Shown here: positions 18,348 through 25,911 of the stretch, piece after piece | Layout: every line of letters begins with the position of its first letter | Numbering within the stretch: position 1 is the first letter of the stretch | DNA from: Secundilactobacillus odoratitofui DSM 19909 = JCM 15043 | GTDB lineage: Bacteria > Bacillota > Bacilli > Lactobacillales > Lactobacillaceae | Length of the DNA stretch: 64,000 bases | Assembly: GCF_001434895.1 (NCBI RefSeq) | Contig: NZ_AZEE01000030.1 | Span: forward strand, 286,526-350,525 | Direction: 5' to 3' | Translations under genes and position numbers: made by a program | Notes under the pieces: generated by a model | Databases searched by the model: none | Told to the model about the DNA's origin: nothing | The model's input: only the letters and a program-made list of their open reading frames with translations

Positions 18348-19531
18348 CAGGCAGCCTCCTTGGGACTTAAGGCTTGCTCGCGGACCCCGAAGACTAAGAC
18401 GATCACGCCAACAATGAGTAACGCAATGAAGACACCCCAGATACTGGTGACTGAGAAGTTAAATTGCAGTAATAAACCCACTAAGTAGGGGCCAATTGTG
18501 GCGCCAATTCGGCCAATCGACTGTGCCATGCCCATCCCGGTGCCCCGAATGGCTTGTGGAAACTGGCTGGGCGTCAGCGCAATCAAGGTACCCCAGGCCC
18601 CTAAGTCAAAGAATGACAGCCAAGCGCCACTCATTAGAATCGTGGTATTCGTGTTAGCGATGCTGAAAGCGAGCGCACTCAAAATGGTACCAATCAAGTA
18701 AATCGTCAAAACGGTTTTGCGTTGCAGTTTGCCCATCAGATAGGCGGCTAAATAATAGCCCGGCAACTGCGCCAAACTGATCAACAATGTAAAACTGAAG
18801 CTTGTGACGATTGGAAAGCCGCGTAGCAGCAAAACGCTTGGCAACCACAAAAACATCCCGTAATAAGTGAGCATGACAATAAACCACAGTGCGCTGAGTA
18901 GAATCGATTGTCGACGGTACTGCGGCTGAAACAACGTGCGGTAGCTAGATTGCTTTACTTTTTGGGTTTGACGCGGTTCATCGTTGGGTAGGTGTCGGCG
19001 CATCATCAGCGCGTACAGGGCCGTGATTCCCGTTGCCAAAACGGTCCAACGCCAACCAATTACCGGCATGACCATGAACGCCAGAATTGAAGCAATGATC
19101 CAACCAATCGCCCAAAAACTATCAGCTAACACCAACATGCGTGATTGTTGCGTACTTTTGTAACGGTCGGCAATTAAGGTAGCCGCGACGGGTAATTCAC
19201 CACCAAGACCAATCCCGGTTAGAAAACGGGTCGCAATAAACCAGGTGACGTTAGGGGTGAAACTGAGTAAGACGTTTCCCAGTGAAAATAGGATCAGGGT
19301 GTAAATCAAGACGTGCTTGCGGCCAAACCGATCTGCGAGATAGCCGCAAATTAAGGCACCAAACACCATTCCAACCGAAGTAGCAGCGCTAACCAACCCC
19401 AGTTGCAGTGGGGTTAGTGACCATTCGGTTTTCAAAAAGGTCATGATGAATGACAGCATAGCCACGTCCATCGCGTCAAAAAGCCAGGCGGTACCAACAA
19501 TACCAAGTAGTTTATATTGCTTGAGCTGCAT
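18347..19531 (-). CDS. niaP: MFS transporter, NiaP-like (nicotinate/quinolinate uptake)
   Basis: 394-residue major facilitator with 12 hydrophobic segments. The N-terminal WLFDAMDVAMLSFI with its membrane Asp, the loop motif GYLADRFGRKHVL and FLTGIGLGGELPVA match the aromatic acid/H+ symporter branch that includes NiaP. RBS AAAGGGAGG. It is the first gene of an operon with nadC, and nrtR lies directly upstream on the same strand. NiaP imports nicotinic acid in other bacteria; with nadC downstream, quinolinate is an alternative. The symbol rests on context as well as sequence. Confidence 0.8.
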   Translation of the reverse strand: MQLKQYKLLGIVGTAWLFDAMDVAMLSFIMTFLKTEWSLTPLQLGLVSAATSVGMVFGALICGYLADRFGRKHVLIYTLILFSLGNVLLSFTPNVTWFIATRFLTGIGLGGELPVAATLIADRYKSTQQSRMLVLADSFWAIGWIIASILAFMVMPVIGWRWTVLATGITALYALMMRRHLPNDEPRQTQKVKQSSYRTLFQPQYRRQSILLSALWFIVMLTYYGMFLWLPSVLLLRGFPIVTSFSFTLLISLAQLPGYYLAAYLMGKLQRKTVLTIYLIGTILSALAFSIANTNTTILMSGAWLSFFDLGAWGTLIALTPSQFPQAIRGTGMGMAQSIGRIGATIGPYLVGLLLQFNFSVTSIWGVFIALLIVGVIVLVFGVREQALSPKEAA

Positions 19532-19585
19532 GATACAAAATCCTCCCTTTAGTTAAAAAATAAAGAACGTTTGAAATAATAGCTA

Positions 19586-19608
19586 ATAAAAGTTAAAAAC
19601 ACTTTTAT
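19586..19608. promoter_or_regulatory. Inverted repeat in the 5' leader of the niaP-nadC operon
   Basis: ATAAAAGT and ACTTTTAT, 8 bp perfect with a 7-base spacer, just downstream of the predicted transcription start. It may be a second NrtR site or an RNA hairpin. Confidence 0.4.
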
Positions 19609-19619
19609 GATTAGTTATC

Positions 19620-19677
19620 AATATAGGAGAAAACATTGCTTTAGTCAAGTAATTGGCATTATCGATCAATTGACTAA
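19620..19677 (-). promoter_or_regulatory. niaP-nadC promoter with probable NrtR operator
   Basis: On the minus strand TTGACT, a 17-base spacer and TATATT (19620-19648) give a strong promoter. TTAGTCAA (19641-19648) and TTGACTAA (19670-19677) are a perfect 8-bp inverted repeat, and one half overlaps the -35 box. The adjacent NrtR-type regulator makes it the likely binding protein. Confidence 0.65.
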
Positions 19678-19683
19678 GCAGAA

Positions 19684-19722
19684 CAAAAAAAGTCCACCAA
19701 TCATGGATTTGATTGGTGGACT
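19684..19722 (-). terminator. Rho-independent terminator of nrtR
   Basis: On the minus strand AGTCCACCAATCA, a short loop, TGATTGGTGGACT and seven T. A 13-bp perfect stem. Confidence 0.92.
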
Positions 19723-19732
19723 AAGTGACACG

Positions 19733-20515
19733 TTATTTGGCGTCAACGGGGTGTTCCGATAGCTTAAGATATGTTAACCGAAATACTTTGGCTGGTCGAC
19801 CGGGGTGTTTACTGCTTGAAGTACCAACCATTTCGATTACGTGACGGTGATTTTTTTTGAAGTTAGAGTTATCGATGTCTTCAAGTTTAATCTGTTGGAA
19901 AGTCGCAAAAATCATTCTGGCTTCTTTGAGTGTGAACGTCGGACCGAGAATCAGTAAAATATTTGGTTGGTAGTCAAGCTTGTTGCGTATCCGATCACAG
20001 GCAATTTTTAGGATCCAGTCATGATCTAAGGCCAGATAATGCTTGGGTTTAGCCTTACGTTTCGCTAACTTTTGGTAGTAGTTAAACTGGCTGGTTTCAC
20101 TCGTCGGCGTGAAAGTAAGTTTACCATTGGTGAAACAGAACTGGTTCTTGGTTGACTGCAGGCTAAACCAGCGTGCGTCCGTGGCACCATAACCAGCGGT
20201 GAGTGCAGGCATCTCCGGTAAAAAGGTCATGTAGGCTAGCGAAAGTGTTCGCTGTTCAGGTGTTCGTTTTGGGTTGGTAAACGTTGCCAGTTGTTCGGTG
20301 TGAAAACTCGCGAGTTTTAAGCCGATTTTTTCTCGGACTAATCGTAAAGCGGCTTGATCAGCACCTTCCTGGGATCGCATGATGGTTTCTGGCAACGCCC
20401 AGTAATCAGCGAAGGGGGCATCCGCCCGCCGAACCAGTAGCAAGTTGACAAGCTTAGTATCCCGGTCAAAACTCCAGATAATATTCGTAATGTTAATAGT
20501 AGGTTGCTGCGACAT
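19733..20515 (-). CDS. nrtR: NrtR-type Nudix-related transcriptional regulator of NAD metabolism
   Basis: 260 residues. The N-terminal half is a Nudix fold (LLLVRRADAPFADYWALPETIMRSQEGADQAALRLVREKIGL is the region of the Nudix box), but the catalytic REUxEExGU motif is degenerate (REKIGL), as expected for a sensor instead of a hydrolase. The C-terminal half is a winged-helix DNA-binding domain ending in SSKHPGRPAKVFRL, a segment seen in NrtR. RBS AAAGGAC. It lies directly upstream of niaP-nadC, whose promoter has a palindrome. NrtR proteins sense ADP-ribose and repress NAD genes. Confidence 0.88.
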   Translation of the reverse strand: MSQQPTINITNIIWSFDRDTKLVNLLLVRRADAPFADYWALPETIMRSQEGADQAALRLVREKIGLKLASFHTEQLATFTNPKRTPEQRTLSLAYMTFLPEMPALTAGYGATDARWFSLQSTKNQFCFTNGKLTFTPTSETSQFNYYQKLAKRKAKPKHYLALDHDWILKIACDRIRNKLDYQPNILLILGPTFTLKEARMIFATFQQIKLEDIDNSNFKKNHRHVIEMVGTSSSKHPGRPAKVFRLTYLKLSEHPVDAK

Positions 20516-20753
20516 GGCCAGGTCCTTTCGGTATATCTTGATTACTATCCATTTTACTTGAGTTTACTTAAAAATACAGTTATTTGAGGAAGTTTTCGAT
20601 TTTGGGGACTGAAAATCAGTGCGGTGACACGCTCAACTTTCAGCATCTGCGGGACGTGATGATGTCTATCTGCGAAGTTAATGAACGAAGGCCAATTTCA
20701 CAAAGCAAAGGTGCGATAAAGTAGTTTCTTAGCGCTTGATTTTGTTAAGCTTG

Positions 20754-20762
20754 TGATATAAT
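20754..20762 (+). promoter_or_regulatory. Extended -10 promoter of the ECF S component gene
   Basis: TGATATAAT is a consensus extended -10 element, with TTGATT 15 bases upstream of TATAAT. It precedes the GAGGAGG ribosome binding site by about 20 bases. Confidence 0.6.
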
Positions 20763-20794
20763 ATCTGAGAATTGAATGAAGAGGAGGCTACATT

Positions 20795-21379
20795 ATCGAA
20801 TCTCGAGGTCGGGCCTATCGTGTTACTATTTTAGCCCTGTTTATTGCCATTGTTTTTATTCAAAGTATGGTGCCGTTTTTAGGGTATATTCCTGTCGGCC
20901 CGTTTAGTATTGTGATTATTCAAGTGACCGTTGTGATTGCCGCCATCTTGCTTGGCCCAAAGGGGGGCACCTGGGTCGGCTTGACGTGGGGCCTGATTAA
21001 CTGGGTCCGCGCCTTTGTTTGGCCAACCAGTCCGTTAGCCCTTTATGTATTTGTTAACCCGCTTGTCTCAGTTTTACCACGGCTACTAGTGGGCCTAATC
21101 AGTGGTTGGCTATTTCAAAAAATGGTTGCTAAGCGCGACCCCAAAGTTTGGCAGATGTCGGTTGCCGGGGTGGTTGGTTCCGTTGTGAATACAGTTCTCG
21201 TATTAGGGTTCATTGCTGGTATGTACTATATTGGCTGGTTACCACTGAATAAGTTGAACGTGACCGATTTAATGCCTTGGTTACTTGGTATCATGGCCAC
21301 CAACGGGATACCAGAAGCCATTATGTCTGGCGTCCTCGTTCCATTGATTGCAAAACCACTTTTACGGTTCGTTAAATGA
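20795..21379 (+). CDS. ECF transporter S component, apparent non-ATG start
   Basis: Membrane substrate-binding subunit of an energy-coupling factor vitamin transporter, about 194 residues with six hydrophobic segments. VPFLGYIPVGPFSIVIIQ and AAILLGPKGGTWVGLTWG are typical of S components of the PanT/RibU type. The frame is open upstream of the first ATG (20867) and codes for a plausible N-terminus ending ALFIAIVFIQSMVPF, the first membrane helix. A TGA at 20777 closes the frame upstream, and GAGGAGG stands at 20781-20787, so translation must begin at ATC 20795 (7-base spacing) or ATT 20792. The vitamin is not identifiable. The shared EcfA/EcfT genes are elsewhere. Confidence 0.8.
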   Translation: MESRGRAYRVTILALFIAIVFIQSMVPFLGYIPVGPFSIVIIQVTVVIAAILLGPKGGTWVGLTWGLINWVRAFVWPTSPLALYVFVNPLVSVLPRLLVGLISGWLFQKMVAKRDPKVWQMSVAGVVGSVVNTVLVLGFIAGMYYIGWLPLNKLNVTDLMPWLLGIMATNGIPEAIMSGVLVPLIAKPLLRFVK

Positions 21380-21469
21380 TAATTTAATTAGACAAGGCCT
21401 AGGGTGGTAGCATCGCCGTTTTATTTCTGATAGACTAAAGGTTCAAGAAAGAAGCGGAGGAAAAATAAT

Positions 21470-22522
21470 ATGAAGATTGTGGTATTAGCGGGTGGCCGCT
21501 CTACTGAACGCAACGTGTCCCTGTCTTCTAGCGCAAAGGTAGCCAACGCATTGCGGCGTAAAGGTTACGAAGTTGCTTTAGTTGACCTGTTTTTAGGGTT
21601 ACCAGATGCAACCGATAGTCAGTTAAACGCATTATTCACCAGCGAAGAACAAGCTATTGATCTCAACATTAGTGACGAGATTATGACGGATGATGTGATT
21701 AACGCACTTCGGCCAGATGGTTCCACCCAGTTATTTGGTCCTAATGTTTTGAAGATTGCCGGTTTGGCTGACATCGTATGGATCGGTCTGCACGGTGGCG
21801 ACGGCGAAAACGGTAAGGTCCAAGCTGTGCTTGACCTGAATAACATTGCCTATACGGGTAGTGGACCATTAGCTTCTGGCATCACCATGGATAAGAGCGT
21901 TTCTAAACAAATTATGCTCTATAACGGCATTCAAACCGCGCGATTCATTAACTTGAATCGAGCCGATGCTGCTAACGTGACCTTGCCATTTGAATTTCCA
22001 GTGGTCATCAAACCGGCTAATGGTGGTTCTAGTGTCGGCATGTACATTTCGAAGGATGAAGCCAGCTTTAAGGCTGACTTGGCCGCTGCTTTTGAATTTG
22101 ATGATGACGTGGTGATCGAAGAATACATCAAAGGACGCGAGTTCTCGATGGCCGTGGTCAACGGTCGAGCACTTTCTGCCATTGAGATCATCGTGAATGA
22201 TGGTTGGTATGACTTTGAGCACAAGTTTGTTTCTGGCAATACAACTCAGTTCGTCACACCGCCAGATATTCCGGAAGCGGTCCACGATGAGATGAAGCAG
22301 ATTGCGTTGAAGACGTTTAAGGCGCTTGGCTTAAGCAATTACGGTCGAATTGATTTCTTTTGGAATGATAACGGACTGTATGTCATTGAAGGTAACTCCT
22401 TACCAGGGATGACGCCATTATCGCTGATGCCACAAGAAGCCGAAGCGGATGGTATCTCATACGAAGACTTATGCGATTCAATCGTGCAGGGTCAAGTTAA
22501 ACAACTAGGGTTAAGCATTTAA
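21470..22522 (+). CDS. ddl: D-alanine--D-alanine/D-lactate ligase
   Basis: ATP-grasp ligase of 350 residues making the terminal dipeptide or depsipeptide of peptidoglycan precursors. [46 protein letters not shown] and [16 protein letters not shown] are conserved. At the position of E. coli DdlB Tyr216 the sequence reads HKFVSG, with Phe253. In Leuconostoc and vancomycin-resistant lactobacilli this Tyr-to-Phe change goes with D-Ala-D-Lac synthesis and intrinsic vancomycin resistance (established knowledge). RBS AGCGGAGG. Confidence 0.96.
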   Translation: MKIVVLAGGRSTERNVSLSSSAKVANALRRKGYEVALVDLFLGLPDATDSQLNALFTSEEQAIDLNISDEIMTDDVINALRPDGSTQLFGPNVLKIAGLADIVWIGLHGGDGENGKVQAVLDLNNIAYTGSGPLASGITMDKSVSKQIMLYNGIQTARFINLNRADAANVTLPFEFPVVIKPANGGSSVGMYISKDEASFKADLAAAFEFDDDVVIEEYIKGREFSMAVVNGRALSAIEIIVNDGWYDFEHKFVSGNTTQFVTPPDIPEAVHDEMKQIALKTFKALGLSNYGRIDFFWNDNGLYVIEGNSLPGMTPLSLMPQEAEADGISYEDLCDSIVQGQVKQLGLSI

Positions 22523-22533
22523 TAATGAATAAA

Positions 22534-22580
22534 ACAAAAATCACCGTTCATCTCAATTCGAGAATGAACGGTGATTTTTA
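22534..22580. terminator. Bidirectional terminator between ddl and DUF2187 gene
   Basis: AAAAATCACCGTTCAT and ATGAACGGTGATTTTT form a perfect stem with T runs on both strands. Confidence 0.92.
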
Positions 22581-22618
22581 GTTAAACTACAGTGTACGGA
22601 TCACTCGTACCGGTGGGT

Positions 22619-22852
22619 TTAGTCTTGTTGATCGTCATCTTCAGCAGGTACTTCAGGTTCTGGCGCCGCTTTGATCAAGGTCAACTTTTTCTTGTTGATG
22701 ACAACGCGATCATGGTACTTGTCCACGATCTCTGCATCGTCACTCTTAAAAGTAATCATAAATGAATTTTGGTATGCTTTATCGATAAAACCGGTAAAGT
22801 CTTGACCTTCTAATTTGAAGCTAACTTCATCGCCAATTTTCAATGCACTCAT
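22619..22852 (-). CDS. DUF2187-family small protein
   Basis: 77 residues. MSALKIGDEVSFKLEGQDFTGFIDKAYQNSFMITF matches the small DUF2187/YkvS-like family, which has a KOW/SH3-like beta-barrel pattern; the tail is acidic (AEDDDQQD). Function is not known. It is monocistronic on the minus strand between ddl and cydA. Confidence 0.8.
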   Translation of the reverse strand: MSALKIGDEVSFKLEGQDFTGFIDKAYQNSFMITFKSDDAEIVDKYHDRVVINKKKLTLIKAAPEPEVPAEDDDQQD

Positions 22853-22983
22853 CTCCCAAATTAAACATTAGTATAAATTACTTGATTTTGAACCGTTTGT
22901 CAACGAAATTACGTTTAAAATCCGAATAATGGGTCAATTTAAAAGAAAATTGCATTTTTATGACTTTTTGTAAGGGTTTACTA

Positions 22984-23012
22984 TTGAAGATTCACTTATC
23001 AGCCGATATAAT
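22984..23012 (+). promoter_or_regulatory. cydA promoter
   Basis: TTGAAG, a 17-base spacer and TATAAT. The transcript would have a leader of about 120 bases before the cydA ATG; I see no obvious Rex or cre site in it. Confidence 0.65.
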
Positions 23013-23139
23013 AAAGGTTGTAACATAGGAATTTTTCTAAAGAGCAGTTAGTCAGTTTTGTTAGCAGCTCAAGCTAGGCTTGTGTGATTACTTGTGAAGA
23101 TAATAACGAGTCTAGTCCACTATTGTTAGGGGGGGTATC

Positions 23140-24600
23140 ATGTTAAGTGCTGGTTTAACAGTATTAGGTTTATCACGTTTCCAGTTTGCCATGACGACGG
23201 TCTTTCATTTCTTCTTCGTGCCATTTTCAATCGGTTTAGCATTCGTTGTCGCTGTTATGGAAACCATGTACGTGATTAAAAAAGACGAGACTTACAAGAA
23301 GATGAGCCAATTTTGGGGCAAAATCTTCCTGTACAGTTTCGCAGTTGGTGTTGTGACAGGGATTATCCAAGAATTCCAATTCGGGATGAACTGGTCAGAA
23401 TACTCACGGTTTATGGGTGATATCTTCGGGGCACCATTGGCCATCGAAGCGTTGGCAGCCTTCTTTATGGAGTCAACCTTCATTGGACTATGGATGTTTA
23501 CCTGGGATCGCTTTAAGCCAGGCATTCACGCACTATTCATTTGGTTAGTTGCGTTTGGTTCATGTCTGTCTGCTGTTTGGATTTTGGCAGCCAATAGTTT
23601 CATGCAAAATCCAGTTGGGTTTGCCATCAATACCCATACGGGGCGGGTTGTGATGACTGACTTTGGCGCGGTGGTTTCTAATCCACAACTTTGGATGGAA
23701 TTCCCACACGTTATTATGGGTGCATGGATTACCGCATCCTTTGTGATTGTGGGATCATCTGCATGGCGTCTATTGAAGAAGGATCACGTCGAGTTCTACC
23801 GTAAATCACTCAACGTGGCCTTAGTGATTGGTTTAATTGCCAGTCTTGGTTCAATTGCTTCCGGTGACGTGCAATCTCGTTTCTTGATCAAGAATCAACC
23901 AATGAAGTTTGCCGCAATGGAAGGGCTGTATAAAAACTCGACCGATAAAGGGAATTGGGCGGTTTACAGCAGTTTTGATACGAAGCAGCACAAGACCACT
24001 TCATCATTGGAAGTCCCTTACGTGCTTAACATCTTGAGTTATCACAAGTTATCAGGGACAATCAAAGGTCAAAACGCCGTTAACAAAGAACTTCATGCTA
24101 CTTACGATAAGAAGTTCGGCAAGGATATGAACTACTATGTCCCAGTTAAGACGTTGTTCTGGAGCTTCAGAATCATGGCCGTATCTGGCGGATTATTCGC
24201 GCTGGTCGCAATCATTGGTCTGTTCTTTAACCGGAAGAAGTCGCAGATGATCATGCGACAACGTTGGTTCCTCTACATTCTTGGTTTGATGCTTTGGCTA
24301 CCATTTATCGTTAACACGGCTGGTTGGTTCGTAACAGAATTCGGTCGTTATCCATGGGTTGTTTATGGTCTGTTAACCATTGCCGATGCCGTTTCACCAA
24401 CTTCAACTGTTGCGTCATTGCTCTTTACTAACATTGTTTACTTCGCCTTGTTTGCTGGTCTTGGTTTAGTGATGATCATTTTGTCACACCGAGTATTAAA
24501 GGCTGGACCAGATTCAGTTGAAGCAAATGGTTATGCGGTAGAAGATCAAGACGGTCAAATTGAAGACCCTTATGGAACGGAGGCGTTTGACCATGACTAA
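23140..24600 (+). CDS. cydA: Cytochrome bd ubiquinol oxidase subunit I
   Basis: Quinol-oxidising subunit carrying the hemes of the bd oxidase, in the membrane. 486 residues; SRFQFAMTTVFHFFFVPFSIGLAF holds the first-helix His ligand region, and the GRYPW motif (FGRYPWVVYGLL) near residue 405 is diagnostic. The Q-loop is the short Firmicute type. RBS is a run of G at 23131. It overlaps cydB by eight bases. Lactobacilli of this type need external heme and menaquinone to use it (established knowledge). Confidence 0.97.
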   Translation: MLSAGLTVLGLSRFQFAMTTVFHFFFVPFSIGLAFVVAVMETMYVIKKDETYKKMSQFWGKIFLYSFAVGVVTGIIQEFQFGMNWSEYSRFMGDIFGAPLAIEALAAFFMESTFIGLWMFTWDRFKPGIHALFIWLVAFGSCLSAVWILAANSFMQNPVGFAINTHTGRVVMTDFGAVVSNPQLWMEFPHVIMGAWITASFVIVGSSAWRLLKKDHVEFYRKSLNVALVIGLIASLGSIASGDVQSRFLIKNQPMKFAAMEGLYKNSTDKGNWAVYSSFDTKQHKTTSSLEVPYVLNILSYHKLSGTIKGQNAVNKELHATYDKKFGKDMNYYVPVKTLFWSFRIMAVSGGLFALVAIIGLFFNRKKSQMIMRQRWFLYILGLMLWLPFIVNTAGWFVTEFGRYPWVVYGLLTIADAVSPTSTVASLLFTNIVYFALFAGLGLVMIILSHRVLKAGPDSVEANGYAVEDQDGQIEDPYGTEAFDHD

Positions 24601-25600
24601 TTTGCAATTTCTGTGGTTCTTACTGATTGGTGTGTTATTTAGTGGCTTCTTCTTCCTTGAAGGCTTTGACTTCGGGATTGGGATGGCCGTTCGGTTCTTT
24701 GGTAAAAATACCGCTGAGCGTGATACGATTATCAAGACAATTGGCCCGCACTGGGATGGTAATGAAGTTTGGCTGATCACAGCTGGTGGGGCAATGTTTG
24801 CCTCGTTCCCAATGTGGTATGCCTCACTGTTTTCTGGTTACTATCTGATTTTATTCCTGATTTTAGTCAGTTTGATTTTCCGTGGCGTTTCATTTGAGTT
24901 CCGCGCTAATATGCAGACGGATACTTGGCGTCATTTCTGGGAATGGGCCGCTACCTTGGGTAGTTTCTGCGCCGCCTTCTTGTTTGGTATGATGTTTACC
25001 AGCATGATCGAAGGGGTGCCAATGGACGCGCAGGGTAACATCTTTGGTTCATTTACCACCTACGTTAACTGGTTCTCACTAGTTGGCGGTGTGGCAGTGA
25101 CCTTGATGTGCTTTATTCACGGCCTCAACTTCTTGCAGCTCAAGACTTTGGGCAGCTTACGTGACCGTGCTCAAGCTTGGAACAAGATTTTGTATCCAGT
25201 TTTAATTGTCGGCGAAGTTTTGTTTGTGGTCTTGTTATACATCACCACTGACTTCTTTGCTAAGAAGGCCGCTTCAACGTGGACGATTCTCATTGTGTTA
25301 GTCTTACTCACCTTGATTGCATGGTGGGGTGTTTCAAAGACCCACAATTGGACGGCATTCATTGCCAGTGGTCTCTCACTGATCAGCATCGTGGTCCTGA
25401 TTTTCAACGGGTTATTCCCACGGGTCATGATTGCCACGAACAGTGCCCACTCAATTTTGATTAAAGACGCTTCAAGTTCACCTTATACGTTGCACTTGAT
25501 GACGATTATTGCCTTTTCAATTTTACCAATTGTGCTCGTTTACTTTATTTGGAGCTACTGGGTCTTCTACAAGCGACTCAAGAGTCCCAAAGCAGCTTAA
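24593..25600 (+). CDS. cydB: Cytochrome bd ubiquinol oxidase subunit II
   Basis: 335-residue membrane partner of CydA. It starts at ATG 24593 inside the cydA end, behind CGGAGG: MTNLQFLWFLLIGVLFSGFFFLEGFDFGIGM, where GFDFG is the family motif, followed by GPHWDGNEVWLITAGGA. The gene overlap indicates translational coupling with cydA. Confidence 0.97.
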   Translation: MTNLQFLWFLLIGVLFSGFFFLEGFDFGIGMAVRFFGKNTAERDTIIKTIGPHWDGNEVWLITAGGAMFASFPMWYASLFSGYYLILFLILVSLIFRGVSFEFRANMQTDTWRHFWEWAATLGSFCAAFLFGMMFTSMIEGVPMDAQGNIFGSFTTYVNWFSLVGGVAVTLMCFIHGLNFLQLKTLGSLRDRAQAWNKILYPVLIVGEVLFVVLLYITTDFFAKKAASTWTILIVLVLLTLIAWWGVSKTHNWTAFIASGLSLISIVVLIFNGLFPRVMIATNSAHSILIKDASSSPYTLHLMTIIAFSILPIVLVYFIWSYWVFYKRLKSPKAA

Positions 25601-25676
25601 CGCTTAATTTAAATATTGTGTGAACTCGGTTTGGACTGGTGCGACCATTAATCTTTGACATGGCGGCCAGTCAAGT

Positions 25677-25726
25677 AAGAGGACCATTCGGATGTTGCAT
25701 TCGTCAATATCTAGATGGTTCTCTTC
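25677..25726 (+). repeat. Hairpin in cydB-cydD spacer, possible attenuating terminator
   Basis: AAGAGGACCAT (25677-25687) pairs with ATGGTTCTCTT (25715-25725), one G-T, and CCTTTATG follows. The poor T run suggests partial termination that would lower cydDC expression relative to cydAB. Confidence 0.5.
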
Positions 25727-25760
25727 CTTTATGAACACCGAGATCAACTAAATTCTTGAA

Positions 25761-25814
25761 TGATGAGCCCTGATTGAGCTCTGCCACGTGGCAAGGCTCA
25801 GTTGGGGCTCATCA
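25761..25814 (+). repeat. 54-base near-palindrome in cydB-cydD spacer
   Basis: TGATGAGCCC/GGGCTCATCA (outer), TGAGC/GCTCA (middle) and TGCCAC/GTGGCA (inner tip) nest in one long hairpin with no T run. It could be an mRNA processing or stability element. The rest of the 311-base spacer shows nothing else except the cydD ribosome binding site. Confidence 0.7.
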
Positions 25815-25911
25815 TGGTTAAACTGTATTTGACACAATTGATTAATACTGGTGAGCTTGTCTTGTTAATGCTAAACTGGAAGCGATCACAAAAAACATAG
25901 GGGGGAGCAAC

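Noticed and set aside
21395-21440. AGGGTGGTAGC resembles the T-box AGGGTGGNACCGCG
   Set aside because: The 90-base gap before ddl is too short for a T-box specifier domain, and the match fails after the first eight bases. It may be a remnant of a terminator.
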